From Xylanibacter brevis ATCC 19188 (GTDB lineage: Bacteria; Bacteroidota; Bacteroidia; Bacteroidales; Bacteroidaceae), in assembly GCF_000621725.1 (NCBI RefSeq), contig NZ_JHXM01000007.1, positions 186,001-250,000 of the forward strand: a stretch of DNA of 64,000 bases, given 5' to 3'. This document shows positions 60,845 through 64,000 of this stretch, one piece after another (position 1 is the stretch's first letter; each line of letters begins with the position of its first letter). Below the pieces are notes generated by a model. That model searched no databases. It was not told the origin of the DNA and saw only the letters and a program-made list of their open reading frames with translations. Position numbers and translations under genes: made by a program.

Positions 60845-62995
60845 ATGAAAGGTAAATTCTGTATCTTGTTGTGCAGCATGTTCGTATGGGTTCTTTGCGT
60901 CAGCGGGCAACGTCATTGGATGGTGGCCGATGGGCTTCCGACGGGTGAGGTGCAGCAGATTGTGGAACTCCCCAACGGCCAGATGCTCGTGAACTGCGAA
61001 GGAGTATTTTGTCTTTCGAATGGACACTCCTTCGACGTAGTGTCCTGCAACCAAATCCTGGCATATAAGCTTTCCCAATACACCAATCGATATGGCCAAT
61101 TGTGGGAAGGAGACTCTATTTTATGGCTGCGAGACTTTTATCGAATCTACCGCTTTGACGCCCACCAATACAGATTTGTAAAAACCGACGAGAACGGATT
61201 GGGCAGACCCTTCCTGAAAACCATCCTTGCCGACAAAGCTGACACGCCACAGCCAACAGCACAACAACAACACGTCATCGACTCACTCCATATACATGAC
61301 GCTACCGTTGCCATAACTGACCGTCAGGGCGGCCTATGGATAGGCACTCGCACCAATGGTATCGTCTATCAGCCGCCACATAGGACTAAGCCTATGATAC
61401 ACACTGGGAATGATCCCTTGATCGGACAAACACGAAGTGCTTCCCTGCGCAACGGACAGACTATGTTTGTCATACAACTAGATGATGACAGGCAGTTGCG
61501 CTGTGATTCACTTTCCCATTTGGCTTATGCTCAGTCAGACCACACAACCATACCGCTAAACGAGAAACTGCCAGCTTTGAACCAATATCGCCACATGGTA
61601 GGAGCCTGTCCTTTGGACGATGAGTGGGTGGCAGTCTATACACAAAATGGTGCTTTCCTGCTTGACACGAAGGCTGACACGCTGGCACCGTTCCCCCATG
61701 CCTATGAGATAGAGTGCTACAGCAGTAAATACAACTGTATGCTGAAAGACCACAAGGGAACTTTATGGGTAGGAACTCAGAACGGACTCTTCAAAATGGA
61801 AGAAGTGAAAGGCAAAGGAACAAAAAGCAAAAAATACAAAACACCTGATAGAATTGAGGGACTGACGAACAACTGCATACGCAGTTTGGTGACAGATGCT
61901 GATGGACACGTGTGGACAGGCACATCGTATGGCATCTCACGTATTACGCCTACCGTTGTCAACCTCGGTGTAGATGACGGCATCCCTGCTAAACCAATGA
62001 TGGATTGTGCCGCACTGCTCCTTACCGACAAACGATTGGTTTTCGCAGCAGGTGGTGGATTGGCCGTATCTTTCCGCCCCGACGAACAATTAGGTGAGGA
62101 AAAGCCACTCCCCGTCGTCATTACCAACATCACAATAAACGGAGAAACGGTTGAAAGTTCGACGCTTTCCCTTTTAGGCAACCTTTCCTACAAACAGAAC
62201 TACCTCTCATTCCAGTTCTCAACCCTCAATTACGCCACACCCTCGCACGACCGCTACCGTTACCGCATCCGGAATTTGGAAAGTGAATGGAACACTTGCA
62301 GTGATGGGGGTGGACAATGTACAGCCATCTATAGGGCGCTACCCCCAGGCGATTACACCTTTGAGGTACAGGCTGCTACGGCATCGAGCGAATGGGGAAC
62401 TGTCACCACATTCCAATTCGCCATACGTCCACCTTGGTGGCTCACATGGTGGATGAAGACAGCCTATGGCCTGGCTACCATCCTGATGATTGTGGGTCTC
62501 ATTAGCGTCTATCTGCAGAAAAAGAAAGCAAAATTGAGGCGAGAGAATGATGCACGAGTGAACCACCTCTTTGAGTTGCGCGAGGAAGCCCGACACCAAT
62601 TTGCTGAGTCGGCTAACATCTCTCCCGACAAGATAGCCATCAATGCCGAAGAGGAAAAGCTTGTATCTCAGATGCTAAAAGCCATTGAAGCACATATCGA
62701 TAACGAGCAATACAACGCTGACCTGTTGGCACGCGATGTCGCCATGAGCCGCGCTTCGCTATACAAAAAGTTGCAAAACATGCTCGGCATTACACCTACT
62801 GATTTCATCCGAAAAGTGCGCCTGAAGCGAGCTGCCCAGTTGCTTACCGAATCCCAGCTCTCCATCAATGAAATTGCCACTCATGTCGGTTTCGCCACTG
62901 CTCGCAACTTCTCTTCCTCTTTTAAAAAGATATTCGGTGTTACCCCCTCGGAGTACCGCAATAGAGAAGAAAATGCTAAAAAAACGCATAATTGA
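60845..62995 (+). CDS. Propeller/Y_Y_Y sensor fused directly to an AraC DNA-binding domain
   Basis: 716 residues with a signal peptide. Periplasmic propeller repeats (about 25-400, with GGLWIGTRTNGIVY, GTLWVGTQNGLFKM and GHVWTGTSYGISRI) are followed by a Y_Y_Y domain (about 440-525, SYKQNYLSFQFSTLNYATPS), one membrane helix (about 540-560) and, after a coiled linker, an AraC helix-turn-helix pair (about 615-710, ARDVAMSRASLYKKLQNMLG, INEIATHVGFATARNFSSSF). It looks like a hybrid two-component sensor without its kinase and receiver domains. It probably activates the divergent lyase/GH operon when an oligosaccharide binds outside. Confidence 0.88.
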   Translation: MKGKFCILLCSMFVWVLCVSGQRHWMVADGLPTGEVQQIVELPNGQMLVNCEGVFCLSNGHSFDVVSCNQILAYKLSQYTNRYGQLWEGDSILWLRDFYRIYRFDAHQYRFVKTDENGLGRPFLKTILADKADTPQPTAQQQHVIDSLHIHDATVAITDRQGGLWIGTRTNGIVYQPPHRTKPMIHTGNDPLIGQTRSASLRNGQTMFVIQLDDDRQLRCDSLSHLAYAQSDHTTIPLNEKLPALNQYRHMVGACPLDDEWVAVYTQNGAFLLDTKADTLAPFPHAYEIECYSSKYNCMLKDHKGTLWVGTQNGLFKMEEVKGKGTKSKKYKTPDRIEGLTNNCIRSLVTDADGHVWTGTSYGISRITPTVVNLGVDDGIPAKPMMDCAALLLTDKRLVFAAGGGLAVSFRPDEQLGEEKPLPVVITNITINGETVESSTLSLLGNLSYKQNYLSFQFSTLNYATPSHDRYRYRIRNLESEWNTCSDGGGQCTAIYRALPPGDYTFEVQAATASSEWGTVTTFQFAIRPPWWLTWWMKTAYGLATILMIVGLISVYLQKKKAKLRRENDARVNHLFELREEARHQFAESANISPDKIAINAEEEKLVSQMLKAIEAHIDNEQYNADLLARDVAMSRASLYKKLQNMLGITPTDFIRKVRLKRAAQLLTESQLSINEIATHVGFATARNFSSSFKKIFGVTPSEYRNREENAKKTHN

Positions 62996-63129
62996 AAATT
63001 AAAAGAGTTGATTGTTTCCTAATGGCTAACTGAAATATAGCTCGGATAAAAACTCTTTGTAATGTCATTACAAAATGGAGCCTAAATGTAGTTAAATACG
63101 TTAAATTTTCATCTTTTCTAATCTCTATA

Positions 63130-63417
63130 GAATCCACGTCACCACTTTTCTACCGTTTAAGATGTAAATATCTGATAGAAAAAGACTTGCAAATACACTC
63201 CAGTAATCTTTATCAGATTCACACCTATGTTACTGAGTATGACGAGAATCATAGTGGTAAAGTAGATGGTATGTTGCTATATGCAAAGACGCAAGAAGAA
63301 ATTGTTCCTGATGGGCAGCTGAAACGAAAGGATGGTAATTATATCTATTTCAGAACTCTCGATTTGAACACTGATTTCGAGGCTATAAAGAAACGATTAG
63401 ATAGCTTCGTATTATAA
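63130..63417 (+). pseudogene. mcrC: C-terminal remnant of a McrC-type restriction subunit
   Basis: From about 63130 the frame reads FYRLRCKYLIEKDL and then IHSSNLYQIHTYVTEYD, MLLYAKT and YFRTLDLNTDFEAIKKRLDS, the end of the McrC family (nuclease partner of the McrB GTPase). The catalytic PD-(D/E)xK residues lie upstream and are missing, and no mcrB is present. An open frame of 76 residues starts at 63187. It is a leftover of a lost McrBC system. Confidence 0.7.
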
Positions 63418-63439
63418 ATTGAAAAACTTATTCATCGGC

Positions 63440-63659
63440 AAAAACACTACTTATTCTTCTTGTTCGGCCACTATTATGGTGTTATAGCGCCACTGTTGCA
63501 ATGCAATAGTGGTACTTTGGCATCTTACGACTTAAGTCGTGAGATCTTTCGACTCCAGTCGTGAAATCTTTCGACTTAAGTCGTGAGAACTGTTGACTTA
63601 AGTCGAAAGATCTGTTGACTTAAGCCGTAAGTTACAAAAGCGTAAGTATTGGGTTGCGA
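63440..63659. repeat. 22-bp-period palindrome array E (10 units)
   Basis: Units every 22 bp from 63440 to 63638. Five consecutive units (63528, 63550, 63572, 63594, 63616) carry CGACTTAAGTCG or one- or two-base variants, a perfect 12-bp palindrome. Earlier units (63462, 63484, 63506) carry ATAGCGCCACT / ATAGTGGTACT cores like those of arrays B, C and D. It lies between the McrC remnant and the right edge. Confidence 0.85.
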
Positions 63660-63836
63660 GAGCTGTGCTTTCACACCGCCATCCTTTTCGATCGGTGTCG
63701 CGAAGGCACGAATCTGGGGTCGGATGCCAGGTTTCTTTGTTTCTTTTTGGCCCGTGAGTAGCTTCATACTTCGATTTCGATGAAAAATCAAGGTAAAAGC
63801 CGTCTCTTTCTCGGGCGGCTCGGTGTAGGGCGTCAT
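63576..63836 (-). CDS. Short hypothetical reading frame
   Basis: 86 residues starting MTPYTEPPEKETAFTLIFHR and including KKPGIRPQIRAFATPIEKDG. No family, signal peptide or membrane segment is evident. The last third is encoded by array E. The frame may be a chance translation of a conserved intergenic sequence; I give it low weight. Confidence 0.25.
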   Translation of the reverse strand: MTPYTEPPEKETAFTLIFHRNRSMKLLTGQKETKKPGIRPQIRAFATPIEKDGGVKAQLSQPNTYAFVTYGLSQQIFRLKSTVLTT

Positions 63837-63940
63837 TTCGCGCGCATATATAATATAAGGAGAGTGTATAACAACGGTATTGATATACATCAAGACAAAC
63901 ATAAAAAATGCATTATTTCTCAAATTTTTCTCGAAAAAGT

Positions 63941-63971
63941 TTTGGTGATTCCGAAAAAAGCCGTACCTTTG
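63941..63971 (+). promoter_or_regulatory. Promoter firing out of the right edge
   Basis: TTTG (63941-63944), 19-bp spacer, TACCTTTG (63964-63971). The gene it serves is outside the window; the short CATCCGCTTACGAGG start resembles the approach to a tRNA or other stable RNA. Confidence 0.65.
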
Positions 63972-64000
63972 CATCCGCTTACGAGGAACACCTCCTCACA

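Overview
The window reads as a chromosomal segment of a Bacteroidales bacterium, most likely Prevotella or a close relative. Reasons: almost every supported promoter has the Bacteroidetes form (TTTG, then about 20 bp, then TAnnTTTG just before the start). The proteins include families typical of this group: a lipoprotein TamA (TamL) with TamB, DUF5020, DUF3098, GSCFA, YfhO and TPR-linked histidine kinases. It also carries CAZyme operons for plant cell-wall glycans. No rRNA is present. Two tRNA genes are seen: a probable initiator tRNA-Met and tRNA-Ser(UGA).

Layout. 0-7.4 kb: a partial nucleotidyltransferase and the tamB-tamL outer-membrane pair. 7.4-8.1 kb: a 22-bp-period palindrome array and the tRNA-fMet locus with a duplicated tRNA 3' end. 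8.2-16 kb: TetR, fabG, an RluA-type pseudouridine synthase, an N-truncated formiminotransferase-cyclodeaminase, two tandem small lytic-transglycosylase-like proteins, and mutS2. 16.0-23.0 kb: tRNA-Ser followed by an AT-rich island bounded by 87-bp direct repeats that end in the tRNA-Ser 3' end. The island holds shuffled C-terminal pieces of AlbA_2-type proteins and a compact operon of SHOCT-domain membrane proteins, with two in-frame nonsense codons. 23-28.3 kb: an MBL hydrolase with a NifX-like protein, a second large palindrome array, a TPR histidine kinase, greA and pfkA. 28.4-33.8 kb: a galactan/alpha-galactoside cluster (GH27, VanX-like dipeptidase, DUF5020, GH53). 33.8-48.4 kb: mostly housekeeping genes (radical SAM, ftsX-DUF3098-uppP-truB-queA-folK, rpsO, bipA, luxS/mtnN, yfhO, GSCFA). 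48.4-52 kb: a structured, unidentified RNA-like region and a single-chain type IIG restriction-modification enzyme, next to a truncated manA. 52-63 kb: a pectin-like degradation locus without SusC/SusD (trimodular lyase/GH28-like/GH88 protein, GH43, GH78 remnant, alginate-lyase-family protein) with a divergent propeller/AraC regulator. 63-64 kb: an McrC remnant and a third large palindrome array.

How the genes fit together. The GH27/GH53 genes would trim galactan and alpha-galactosides. The 52-63 kb locus would cut an acidic, arabinose- and rhamnose-bearing polymer such as rhamnogalacturonan, with GH88 removing the unsaturated uronyl ends that lyases leave. luxS and mtnN are consecutive steps of the activated methyl cycle. 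The ftsX-uppP stretch links division and undecaprenyl recycling to tRNA modification and folate synthesis.

Most unusual signals: (1) five intergenic arrays in an exact 22-bp register whose units are built on short palindromes, with different palindromes in different arrays; (2) a conserved element end joined to the T-loop-to-3' part of two different tRNA genes, marking a family of tRNA-targeted elements, one of which carries the SHOCT operon; (3) the structured region upstream of the type IIG enzyme.
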